A DNA stretch of 7,185 nucleotides, taken from contig CANQSW010000069.1 of the NCBI GenBank assembly GCA_947626615.1, positions 1 through 7,185 on the forward strand, written 5' to 3'. Positions 1 to 5,313 of the stretch are shown here, in pieces (position 1 is the first letter of the stretch; the number at the start of each line of letters is the position of its first letter). The notes below the pieces were generated by a model that saw only the letters and a program-made list of their open reading frames with translations, was not told the origin of the DNA and did not search any database. The position numbers were made by a program, and so were the translations under genes. Origin of the DNA: an uncultured Peptococcaceae bacterium. Lineage in GTDB: Bacteria; Bacillota; Dehalobacteriia; UBA4068; UBA4997.

Positions 1-784
1 CGATGGCGCGGGTGATGGCCTGGCGGATCCACCAGGTGGCGTAGGTGGAGAATTTGTAGCCCTTGCGGTAATCGAATTTCTCCACGGCCTTGATCAGCCC
101 CAGGTTGCCCTCCTGGATCAGATCGAGAAAAAGCATACCGCGGTTGACGTAGCGCTTGGCAATGCTGACCACCAGCCGCAGATTGGATTCGATCAGGCGG
201 CGTTTGGCCTCGGTGTCGCCCTGCTCCATCGCCTGAGCCAGCTCGACCTCCTCCTGCGCGGAAAGCAGATGCACACGGCCGATCTCCTTCAGATACATAC
301 GCACCGGGTCGTCGATAGCCACGCCGTCCGGGATAGAAAAATCGCCGTCGTCGATAACGTCGCTTTGCTCCAGCTTGCGGATATCGGCGTCGTTCGGCTC
401 TTCGTCGATGTTATCGTCCGCCAAAAGCTCCACGCCGTGCTGCGCCATGATCTCGTGGATATCCTCCATATCCTGCACAGAGAGAGCGCAGTCGTTAAAA
501 AGCTCCAGCACGCTGTTCAGCGACACCTCGGTGCGGTCCTTCCACATATCGGCCAGACGCGCGGCGATCTCGTCCCGGCCGAGCGAAGGCATATCCTCCG
601 TCATCTCGTCGGAAAGCTCGCTGAGATTAGTCCCCTCGGTGAAATCCGCCTCGTCCATGCCGGAGGCTGAAATAGCGTCCAGCTCGGCGTCGCTCGGCGC
701 CAGCTCCTCCGGCTCGGCCGCCAGCTGTTCCGTCAGCGGCTCGACCGCAGCTTCCACGGGCTTTTTTTTCTTCGTCGCAGTCAA
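1..784 (-). CDS. rpoD: RNA polymerase primary sigma factor RpoD/SigA, N-terminal 261 residues (3' end outside window)
   Basis: This is the housekeeping sigma-70 factor, which binds core RNA polymerase and recognises -10/-35 promoters. The reading frame is open from 784 to the window edge. Residues about 1-85 are a Lys stretch (KKKK at 5-8) followed by an acidic, Ala-rich tail. Residues about 88-127 look like region 1.1. Region 1.2 is at about 157-190 ([13 protein letters not shown]). Region 2 follows from about 193 ([45 protein letters not shown]), and the window ends inside 2.3/2.4. Regions 3 and 4 are not visible. I chose TTG at 784-782 because GGGAAAGAGG (802-793) sits 8 nt upstream; the first in-frame ATG is about 42 codons later. 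It is the last visible gene of a dgt-dnaG-rpoD cluster, 92 nt after dnaG, with a terminator-like hairpin in the gap. The identification is secure; the start is likely. Confidence 0.96.
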   Translation of the reverse strand, partial: MTATKKKKPVEAAVEPLTEQLAAEPEELAPSDAELDAISASGMDEADFTEGTNLSELSDEMTEDMPSLGRDEIAARLADMWKDRTEVSLNSVLELFNDCALSVQDMEDIHEIMAQHGVELLADDNIDEEPNDADIRKLEQSDVIDDGDFSIPDGVAIDDPVRMYLKEIGRVHLLSAQEEVELAQAMEQGDTEAKRRLIESNLRLVVSIAKRYVNRGMLFLDLIQEGNLGLIKAVEKFDYRKGYKFSTYATWWIRQAITRAI

Positions 785-802
785 TGAACAAACCTCTTTC
801 CC

Positions 803-827
803 TAAAAACGCTTTGGCGGGCCAAAGC
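803..827 (-). terminator. Intrinsic terminator or attenuator between dnaG and rpoD
   Basis: Read on the minus strand, GCTTTGG (827-821), loop CCCG and CCAAAGC (816-810) form a perfect 7-bp stem with a 4-nt loop. It is followed by G and five T (808-804). The hairpin ends only a few bases before the rpoD SD. It could end part of the dgt-dnaG transcript, lowering rpoD relative to dnaG, or act as a leader element for rpoD. I see no strong promoter between the hairpin and the rpoD start, so rpoD mRNA probably passes through it. Confidence 0.6.
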
Positions 828-876
828 CTTCCCCATACAACCTTTACCAACCGTATAAAAACGCAATATTTTGCTT

Positions 877-2652
877 TCAGACGCTTCTAAGCTCTCTGAT
901 CTCCCGCTCCAGAGCGGATATTTCTTTTAACAGAGCGGCCGCCTGTGCCGGCGCGGCGGCGGCCAGGTCGTCACGCAGGCCCCGCAGGCGCTTTTGCAGG
1001 CGCTCGATCCGAATGGCCCTGACGCAGCCTTCGGCCAGCTCCGGCATTTTGGCCGGATCGACGTCGGCCTGCGTCATACGCAGCAGCAGCTGATAGGCCT
1101 GTCCCTCGTCCAGATAGCTGAAAAGACTGGCCGGCCGCCAATCGTATTTTTCTTTTATATTCTGTACCAAATGCAATAATTCCTGCAAAGCCGGGCTTTC
1201 CAGAAAATTTTCTCCCAATTCCGACAGCGTTCGCTCGAAAATTTCGCGGCTGCAAAGCATGAAAAACAGCAGATTGGCCTGCGTGCGCGCCACTTCGGGC
1301 TCGGCCGGGGCGCTGCCCGCGCCGGCTTTTTCCGGCTGCCGCAGGGCGGGCTGGCCTTTCTTCGGCCTAAGCTCCGCGTAGATCGTCTCCGGCGAAACGC
1401 CGACGGCCCGCGCCAGCAGGTTCACCACGCTTTCGGCCTCCACCGCGTCGGTGCAGGCGTCAATGTAGGGCTTAAGCTCCCGCACGACGGCAACCTTGCC
1501 GGATACGCCGCCAACGTCGTGCTGCGCCAGCGCTTTGTTCAGCTTGTGCTGCCAGAAATCGACCGCGCGGCCCTCCGCCAGCTTGTCCCACTCCACCTTG
1601 CCGTATTTATGCAGAAATTCGTCGGGGTCCAGATTATCCGGCAGCGTCAGCAGCCGCACGTCGAACCCCGCCGCGTGCAAAATATCTATGGCCTTATCCG
1701 CCGCGTTCACCCCGGCGCTGTCGCCGTCGTACACCAGCAAAACGCGCGTGGTGTAGCGCCGGAGCAGCCTGGTGTGCTCGGCGTTGAACGCCGTGCCCAA
1801 AGAGGCCACCGCGTTGGTCACGCCGAACTGGTGCGCCGCCAGCACGTCCATATAGCCTTCCATCAGCACGGCTCTGTCCTCCCGGCGGATCGCCGCCGCC
1901 GCCTGAAACAGCCCGTACAGATTCTGCGATTTATGAAAATAGCGCGTCTCCGGCGAGTTCAGATATTTCGGCTGGCCTTCGCCCATCACGCGCCCGCCGA
2001 AGGCCACCACCTGCCCGCGATAATCGAAGATCGGGAAGATCAGCCGGTGGTGGAATTTATCGAAAAAGCCCTGCCCGCTCTCGCGGCGGCTGACCAGCCC
2101 GGCGTCCTCCAGTTCTTTTAGCTCAAAACCCTGCGAGAGCAGCGCCTTGGCCGCGCCGTCCCAGCCCTCCGCCAGCCCCAGGCCGAAGCTCTGCGCCAGG
2201 TTCGCGTCGATCTGCCGCTTTTGCAGATAAGCCCTCGCCTCCTGCCCCGCGCCGCCCCAAAGCGTCTGGTTATAGTGCGCGGCAGCCGCCGCCAGCAGCT
2301 TGAAATACCGCCGCCTGCGCCGCATTTCGGCGTTTTCTTCGGGCGATATATCGGCGCTCGGCATCTCCAGCCCCGCCAGCCCGGCGGCCTTTTCCACCGC
2401 CTCGGGGAAGGTCATGCCCTCGATCTCCATCAGAAATTTCAGCGCGTTGCCGCCCTTGTGGCAGCCGAAGCAATAAAATATCTGCTTCTGCGGCGAAACG
2501 CTGAACGAGGGCGTTTTCTCGGTGTGAAAAGGGCAGAGGCCGATCAGGTTGCGCCCCTGCTTGCGCAGCGAGACGTAGTTGGAGACTACGTCCACGATGT
2601 CCAGCCGGGCGTTCACCTCCGCCACAAATTCTTCTGGGATCATTCTTGCCAA
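877..2652 (-). CDS. dnaG: DNA primase DnaG
   Basis: DnaG synthesises RNA primers for replication and works with the replicative helicase. With the chosen start it is 591 residues, a normal length. The N-terminal CHC2 zinc-binding domain has C40, H43, C61 and C64 ([17 protein letters not shown]). The RNA polymerase core follows, with the TOPRIM domain at about 258-345: the glutamate in MEGYMD (E265) and the metal-binding DGDSAG (309-314). The last ~150 residues, poorly conserved and helical, should be the helicase-interacting domain. The start is uncertain. TTG at 2652-2650 gives MARMIPEEF, has a G-rich SD-like GGGGGT 7-8 nt upstream, and matches the length of Bacillota DnaG N-termini. ATG at 2643 gives MIPEEF but lacks a well-placed SD. 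A GTG at 2712 would add 20 residues unlike the family. It lies between dgt and rpoD on the same strand. Confidence 0.96.
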   Translation of the reverse strand: MARMIPEEFVAEVNARLDIVDVVSNYVSLRKQGRNLIGLCPFHTEKTPSFSVSPQKQIFYCFGCHKGGNALKFLMEIEGMTFPEAVEKAAGLAGLEMPSADISPEENAEMRRRRRYFKLLAAAAAHYNQTLWGGAGQEARAYLQKRQIDANLAQSFGLGLAEGWDGAAKALLSQGFELKELEDAGLVSRRESGQGFFDKFHHRLIFPIFDYRGQVVAFGGRVMGEGQPKYLNSPETRYFHKSQNLYGLFQAAAAIRREDRAVLMEGYMDVLAAHQFGVTNAVASLGTAFNAEHTRLLRRYTTRVLLVYDGDSAGVNAADKAIDILHAAGFDVRLLTLPDNLDPDEFLHKYGKVEWDKLAEGRAVDFWQHKLNKALAQHDVGGVSGKVAVVRELKPYIDACTDAVEAESVVNLLARAVGVSPETIYAELRPKKGQPALRQPEKAGAGSAPAEPEVARTQANLLFFMLCSREIFERTLSELGENFLESPALQELLHLVQNIKEKYDWRPASLFSYLDEGQAYQLLLRMTQADVDPAKMPELAEGCVRAIRIERLQKRLRGLRDDLAAAAPAQAAALLKEISALEREIRELRSV

Positions 2653-2733
2653 GAGCTTTACCCCCGCCGTAATAAACCGCTTGTCCGCCCGGCCGCCGTA
2701 TGGCCCGGCCACGTTCAGGTTAATTCATATTCG

Positions 2734-2745
2734 CCGCCGAAGCGG
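2734..2745 (-). other. Short UUCG-tetraloop hairpin in the dgt-dnaG spacer
   Basis: On the minus strand, CCGC-TTCG-GCGG forms a 4-bp stem closed by a C(UUCG)G tetraloop, an unusually stable RNA loop. It lies about 80 nt upstream of the dnaG start in the 189-nt spacer after dgt. A possible -10 box (TATAAC) lies upstream near 2790-2800 on the same strand, but I cannot pair it with a convincing -35. The hairpin has no T-tract on this strand, so it is not a terminator here; its role is unknown. Confidence 0.35.
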
Positions 2746-2841
2746 ATTTTCCTTTTTTCGCCCGTTTTAGGGGGCGGCGCGGCCGGTTATCGTTATATAT
2801 TGCCCCGCCTGCCGCCAAAATATACCAATTTCGCCTTTTTC

Positions 2842-3807
2842 TCAGATGCCAAGCTCCGCAAACAGCCGCAGCGCGTAGGAATCCGACATACCGGCGATAT
2901 AATCGCAGGCGGCCCGCCGCACGTCGCCCAGGCGCAAAAGCTCCGGCGGCAGCAGCTCCGGCCGGCTGACGAAATGGTCGAACGTATAGTTCAGCTTTTC
3001 CTTTAATATTTCTTCCTGGCGGATAGCCTTGGGCGTGCGGTAGACGTGGCTGAACAGAAACTCCCGCAGCTCGTCCATCGCCTGCGCCTCGCGCTGGTTC
3101 ATGCGGATCCCGCGCAGATCCTGCGAAGCCTCGATCACGGAAAGCACCATAGCGTTGATACGCTTGCTGTTAGTGCCGCCCAGCACCGCCACCGCCGCCT
3201 CCGGCAGGTCGGCCGCGCGGATCAGCCCCGCCCGCATCGCGTCGTCGGTGTCGTGGTTAACGTAGGCTATGCGGTCGGCCAGCTGCACCAGCTCGCCCTC
3301 CAGCGTGATATTCGGCAGCCCGCCGGAATGATGCAGTATGCCGTCCCGCACCTCCAGCGTCAGGTTCAGCCCCTCGCCGTCCTTTTCCAAAACGTCCACC
3401 ACGCGCAGGCTCTGCTCGTTGTGGCGGAAGCTGCCGTAGATCTCGTTCAGAGAGCGCTCGCCGGCGTGGCCGAAGGGGGTATGCCCCAGGTCGTGCCCAA
3501 GCGCGATAGCCTCGGTCAAGTCCTCGTTCAGGCAGAGCGCCCGGGCGATAGTACGCGCGATCTGCATGACCTCCAGCGTATGCGTCAGCCGCGTGCGGTA
3601 ATGGTCGCCGTCCGGCGAGATGAACACCTGCGTTTTCATCTTCAGCCGCCGGAAGCTCTTGCAATGTATGATACGGTCGCGGTCGCGCTGAAAGCAGGTG
3701 CGGATCGGAGATTCCGGCTCCGGCTTCTGACGGCCCTGGCTGTTGGCGGCGTGCATGGCCTCCGGCGCCAGCAGCGCCGCTTCTCTCTCAAAAGCGTCCT
3801 TCAGCAT
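2842..3807 (-). CDS. dgt: Deoxyguanosinetriphosphate triphosphohydrolase-like protein (dNTPase, HD superfamily)
   Basis: Members of this family hydrolyse dNTPs to the deoxynucleoside and triphosphate, shaping dNTP pools in the cytoplasm. The 321-residue length fits the shorter dGTPase-like group rather than the ~500-residue enterobacterial Dgt. The HD metal site is visible: H76 (RLTHTLEV), H105-D106 (LGHDLGHTPFGHAGE) and D178 (LADRIAYVNHD). FRHNEQSLRVV at about 128 and the N-terminal RTCFQRDRDRIIHCKSFRRLKMKTQ block, given here only by its key residues R36 to Q60, are also typical. ATG at 3807 has GGGGAGG 7 nt upstream. It is the first gene of the dgt-dnaG-rpoD run, an order common in Clostridia-type Bacillota. 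The exact dNTP preference cannot be read from the sequence. Confidence 0.94.
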   Translation of the reverse strand: MLKDAFEREAALLAPEAMHAANSQGRQKPEPESPIRTCFQRDRDRIIHCKSFRRLKMKTQVFISPDGDHYRTRLTHTLEVMQIARTIARALCLNEDLTEAIALGHDLGHTPFGHAGERSLNEIYGSFRHNEQSLRVVDVLEKDGEGLNLTLEVRDGILHHSGGLPNITLEGELVQLADRIAYVNHDTDDAMRAGLIRAADLPEAAVAVLGGTNSKRINAMVLSVIEASQDLRGIRMNQREAQAMDELREFLFSHVYRTPKAIRQEEILKEKLNYTFDHFVSRPELLPPELLRLGDVRRAACDYIAGMSDSYALRLFAELGI

Positions 3808-3822
3808 GATCGAACCTCCCCC

Positions 3823-3836
3823 GGCGGCGCGCCGCC
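3823..3836. repeat. 14-bp perfect GC palindrome upstream of the dgt SD
   Basis: GGCGGCGCGCCGCC reads the same on both strands. It could fold as a 5-bp stem with a CGCG loop, ending directly against the GGGGGAGG ribosome binding site of dgt. It may be an operator-like site, an mRNA hairpin that affects dgt translation, or a chance product of high GC. Confidence 0.45.
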
Positions 3837-3883
3837 CACTTTTGTGCGGTAAGTTTTCGCCGCCGGGGCGGGCTTTTCCTGCC

Positions 3884-3903
3884 GGGGCGGCAAAATCCGC
3901 CCC
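3884..3903 (-). other. Strong GC hairpin at the end of the HTH gene, without T-tract
   Basis: On the minus strand GGGGCGG (3903-3897), loop ATTTTG and CCGCCCC (3890-3884) form a perfect 7-bp stem. It begins at the last base of the TAG stop of the HTH gene. The next bases (CCGGCAGG and on) are not T-rich, so it is a poor intrinsic terminator. It may instead stabilise the 3' end of the HTH message or weakly separate it from dgt. The 10-mer GCCGGGGCGG on the plus strand occurs twice here, at 3862-3871 and 3881-3890. Confidence 0.4.
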
Positions 3904-4295
3904 TAACGCCGCTCGGGCAGACGCTTGGCCGCCATAAAAGCCGCAAAATCCGCCTCGCTGACGACGTATTTCCGGCCGACGCGCGTGCTTTTCAGTTCGC
4001 CGCTTTTCACCAGCTCGCTGATGTAGGCATAGCTTAAAGAGAGCTTAGCCATAAGCTCGCGTATCGTGTAGCCGTCCGCCGCTTGGCCGGCGGCCCGGCT
4101 TTGGCAGAACTTCTCCGCCTGAGCGCGCTCGATGAAGAAGCGCCGCCCGATGCGATAGGCCGCCAGCTCGCCCAGATCTATCGCCCGCTTCACCGTGCCA
4201 TAGCTGACGCCGGCTGCCGCCGCCACCTCCGCCGGCGAAAGATAATCCCGCTCCGCCGCGTTATCTAACCGTTTTTTGTTGTCAATTTCTGTCAT
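3903..4295 (-). CDS. Small DNA-binding protein with two excisionase-type (HTH_17/MerR-like) helix-turn-helix domains
   Basis: A 130-residue soluble protein made almost entirely of two related DNA-binding modules. Module 1 (about 18-63) has YLSPAEVAAAAGVSYGTVKRAI, cited by its ends Y18 and I39, then the wing LGELAAYRIGRRFFIE. Module 2 (about 76-121) has YTIRELMAKLSLSYAYISEL then SGELKSTRVGRKYVVSEADF. Both follow the pattern of excisionase-family domains: a helix-turn-helix, a short 'G-E-L' turn, a basic 'R-x-G-R' wing and a final helix with 'A-x-x-F'. ATG at 4295 has a perfect GGAGGT 7 nt upstream; an upstream in-frame TTG at 4310 overlaps that SD and is rejected. No integrase, phage or conjugation gene lies nearby, so a chromosomal regulator is more likely than a true excisionase. 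It lies 95 nt upstream of dgt on the same strand and is divergent from the HD gene. Targets are unknown. Confidence 0.85.
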   Translation of the reverse strand: MTEIDNKKRLDNAAERDYLSPAEVAAAAGVSYGTVKRAIDLGELAAYRIGRRFFIERAQAEKFCQSRAAGQAADGYTIRELMAKLSLSYAYISELVKSGELKSTRVGRKYVVSEADFAAFMAAKRLPERR

Positions 4296-4389
4296 TGCCG
4301 TTACCTCCAAACTGTGTATTTCTGCTTACAGCTTATGAGCTTGGTCTGGCGTTTAGACTGAACCGTTTGCATTTTCGGCGCAGTTGGTG
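4296..4389. other. Spacer between the HTH gene and the tandem repeat
   Basis: This stretch holds the 5' leader and presumably the minus-strand promoter of the HTH gene. I could not find a convincing -35/-10 pair on the minus strand. On the plus strand it carries the -35 element of P1 (4367-4372). With the repeats it forms a 423-nt region without a supported protein gene between the two divergent genes. Confidence 0.5.
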
Positions 4390-4395
4390 TATAAT
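4367..4395 (+). promoter_or_regulatory. Sigma-A type promoter P1 upstream of the tandem repeats
   Basis: TTGCAT (4367-4372), a 17-nt spacer, then a perfect TATAAT (4390-4395). Spacing and -10 match the vegetative consensus. Transcription would start near 4402, just at the 5' arm of the first structured unit, and read through both units toward the HD gene. Confidence 0.6.
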
Positions 4396-4398
4396 GTT

Positions 4399-4471
4399 GG
4401 TGTGAATAGCGCTCCGCTCTGCTCCGCGCTAGGCAAAGCGGACGCTTTGCCCGGCTTGCCAGCCTCACACC
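4399..4471 (+). ncRNA. Candidate structured RNA, copy 1 (cloverleaf-like, 73 nt)
   Basis: Four nested or adjacent inverted repeats form a multibranch fold. The closing helix is GGTGTGA (4399-4405) with TCACACC (4465-4471), 7 bp. Inside, TAGCGC/GCGCTA (4407-4412/4426-4431), GGCAAAGC/GCTTTGCC (4432-4439/4444-4451) and GGCT/AGCC (4453-4456/4461-4464) follow one another with almost no unpaired bases between helices. The predicted P1 start site falls at the 5' arm. It resembles a tRNA outline in size but lacks the T-loop sequence and a 7-nt anticodon loop. GGCAAAGC can also pair with GCTTGCC (4454-4460) with a bulged A, so a switch is conceivable. It could equally be a folded, non-expressed repeat. 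Confidence 0.4.
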
Positions 4472-4484
4472 CATTCGCGGCTTC

Positions 4485-4516
4485 GGAAAAATACCCTTGC
4501 AAGCAAGCATTTTTCC
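4485..4516 (+). other. A/T-rich hairpin at the end of repeat unit 1
   Basis: GGAAAAAT (4485-4492) pairs with ATTTTTCC (4509-4516), 8 bp, around a 16-nt loop containing CTTGCAAG. The T run is in the 3' arm of the stem rather than after a GC-rich stem, so it would be a weak terminator at best. The stem is symmetric and could act on either strand. Confidence 0.4.
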
Positions 4517-4528
4517 TCATGGTATAAT
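4497..4528 (+). promoter_or_regulatory. Promoter P2 between repeat units
   Basis: A perfect TATAAT (4523-4528) is preceded by TGG, an extended -10 (TGn). TTGCAA at 4497-4502 is a possible -35, but the 20-nt spacer is longer than usual. Transcription would start at the 5' arm of the second structured unit. Confidence 0.5.
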
Positions 4529-4531
4529 GTT

Positions 4532-4605
4532 GGCGTGAATAGCGCTCCGCTCTGCTCCGCGCTAGGCAAAGCGAACGCTTTGCCGCGGCTTGCCAGCCTC
4601 ACACC
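4532..4605 (+). ncRNA. Candidate structured RNA, copy 2 (74 nt)
   Basis: The same fold as copy 1. The inner hairpins are fully kept, and the GGCAAAGC hairpin differs only in its loop (GAAC instead of GGAC). The closing helix GGCGTGA/TCACACC has one C-A mismatch where copy 1 has a T-A pair. The loop change fits a structure under selection; the closing-helix change does not. Evidence for a functional RNA is therefore mixed. Confidence 0.35.
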
Positions 4606-4618
4606 CATTTGCGGCTTC

Positions 4619-4650
4619 GGAAAAATGCCCTTGCAAGCAAACATTTTTCC
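4619..4650 (+). other. A/T-rich hairpin at the end of repeat unit 2
   Basis: GGAAAAATG (4619-4627) pairs perfectly with CATTTTTCC (4642-4650), 9 bp, around a 14-nt loop. It is one pair longer than in unit 1. As in unit 1, no separate T-tract follows, so termination activity is doubtful. Confidence 0.4.
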
Positions 4651-4662
4651 TCATGGTATAAT
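4631..4662 (+). promoter_or_regulatory. Promoter P3, closest to the HD-domain gene
   Basis: Extended -10 TGGTATAAT (TATAAT at 4657-4662), with TTGCAA at 4631-4636 and a 20-nt spacer. Transcription would start near 4669, giving a ~50-nt leader for the gene starting at 4719. This is the best candidate promoter for that gene. Confidence 0.6.
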
Positions 4663-4665
4663 ATA

Positions 4666-4697
4666 TTTTAGCGCGGCCAAATACGGCCGCTGTAAAA
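4666..4697 (+). promoter_or_regulatory. Leader hairpin just upstream of the HD gene SD
   Basis: TTTTA (4666-4670) pairs with TAAAA (4693-4697), and inside it GCGGCC (4673-4678) pairs with GGCCGC (4685-4690) around loop AAATAC. Two mismatched bases per side separate the helices. It covers nearly the whole leader predicted from P3 and ends 5 nt before the AAAGGAG ribosome binding site, so it could protect the 5' end or affect translation. Confidence 0.45.
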
Positions 4698-4718
4698 TCC
4701 GTAAAGGAGCTAACAACC

Positions 4719-5264
4719 TTGACAAATATCAAAGCGATTGCCTCGCGCAACGATCTGGCCGACGCCGAAAACAGCCTGGTGCGCGAATACCGTGCTCTGG
4801 TGGACGATCTGCTCGCCGCGCCGGAGCTGGCCCAGCTGGCGGGCTTCCGCCACCATAAGCTGGACCGCCGCCAGCACGTGCTGAACGTGTCGTGGTATGC
4901 CTTTCTGCTGGCCCGCCGCTGTCATCTCGACAGTGCCGCCTGCGCCCGGTGCGGCCTGCTGCACGACCTTTTCTTCTATAACTTCAGCGAGGAGGACTGC
5001 GGCAAAAGCGAACATATCCGCAACCACCCGCAGCAGGCGCTGGCCAACGCCCGCGCTTTGACGGAGCTCTCTCCCCGCGAGGAGGATATTATCCTGAACC
5101 ATATGTGGCCGATGAGCGTGGAGCATTGCCGCCATTGCAAGGAGACGTATCTGGTGGCCTGCATCGACAAGCTCTGCTGCCTGCTGGAGCTTTCCGCCGC
5201 CGCCTGGCGCTGCAGCAAACGCCGCGCCGCCCGCGCCTGGCAGAACGTGCGCGGCCGCAATTAA
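4719..5264 (+). CDS. HD-domain phosphohydrolase of unknown substrate
   Basis: A 181-residue cytoplasmic HD-superfamily protein, a metal-dependent phosphohydrolase fold. Likely metal ligands are H53 (QHVLNVS), H82-D83 (GLLHDLF) and D150 (ACIDKLCCLLE). H103 (NHPQQAL) and H128 (IILNHMWPM) are further conserved-looking histidines. The 'ILNHMWP...KETYLV..DK' pattern is one I associate with a common uncharacterised Bacillota HD family; the substrate is unknown. It is unusually rich in cysteine, including C75-x2-C78, C137-x2-C140, C148, and C153-C154. Start TTG at 4719 is supported by AAAGGAG (4703-4709) 9 nt upstream; no better in-frame start is seen. Expression probably comes from P1-P3 and ends at the terminator at 5271-5300. 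It is divergent from the tandem-HTH gene, which might regulate it (inference). Confidence 0.88.
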   Translation: MTNIKAIASRNDLADAENSLVREYRALVDDLLAAPELAQLAGFRHHKLDRRQHVLNVSWYAFLLARRCHLDSAACARCGLLHDLFFYNFSEEDCGKSEHIRNHPQQALANARALTELSPREEDIILNHMWPMSVEHCRHCKETYLVACIDKLCCLLELSAAAWRCSKRRAARAWQNVRGRN

Positions 5265-5270
5265 GCCCAC

Positions 5271-5300
5271 ACCCCCGCTTACCCGGCGGGGTATTTTTTT
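5271..5300 (+). terminator. Intrinsic terminator after the HD gene, abutting the rlmA SD
   Basis: CCCCGC (5273-5278), loop TTACCCG and GCGGGG (5286-5291), followed by TATTTTTTT (5292-5300). This is a good rho-independent terminator 7 nt past the HD stop. The T-tract ends one base before the GAGAGG ribosome binding site of the next gene, leaving no room for a promoter between. The next gene therefore depends on readthrough or on a promoter inside the HD gene. Confidence 0.8.
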
Positions 5301-5313
5301 CGAGAGGTTTGCT

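Larger units (their letters stand above)
4390..4522 (+). repeat. Tandem repeat unit 1 (133 nt)
   Basis: This is the first copy of a direct tandem duplication, running from TATAATGTTGG to CCTCATGG. Compared with unit 2 it differs by five substitutions and a one-base gap, about 95% identity. Within it are a consensus -10 box, a cloverleaf-like set of inverted repeats (4399-4471) and an A/T-rich hairpin (4485-4516). The strand is given as the direction of its -10 boxes. Short open frames across it look non-coding. Confidence 0.9.
4523..4656 (+). repeat. Tandem repeat unit 2 (134 nt)
   Basis: Second copy of the direct duplication. The changes relative to unit 1 are T to C in the closing helix (GGCGTGA), G to A in a hairpin loop, one inserted G near 4585, C to T in CATTTGCGG, and A to G and G to A in the A/T hairpin region. 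The copy ends against a third TATAAT at 4657, so the array is flanked by three -10 boxes. Confidence 0.9.

Noticed and set aside
2221..3006. A 261-codon plus-strand frame opposite dnaG and dgt
   Set aside because: It spans two real genes on the other strand, is His/Arg/Gln-rich as expected for antisense frames in GC-rich DNA, and has no family resemblance.
3046..3852. A 268-codon plus-strand frame opposite dgt
   Set aside because: Antisense shadow of dgt, whose HD motifs, SD and length are all convincing.
4399..4471. A tRNA gene: 73 nt, 7-bp closing helix, three inner arms
   Set aside because: No TTC-type T-loop (the last arm has a 4-nt TGCC loop and a 4-bp stem), no 7-nt anticodon loop (8-bp stem with a 4-nt loop), and a mismatched closing helix in the second copy.
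4485..4516. A classical rho-independent terminator ending repeat unit 1
   Set aside because: The T run is within the stem, the stem is A/T-rich and the loop is 16 nt; kept only as a hairpin.
4719..4724. A perfect TTGACA -35 element
   Set aside because: No -10 at 16-19 nt downstream; the bases are the TTG start and second codon of the HD gene.
4535..4858. A plus-strand open frame starting in repeat unit 2 and running into the HD gene
   Set aside because: The first part is repeat DNA and the rest is an out-of-frame reading of the HD gene; no SD and no recognisable protein.
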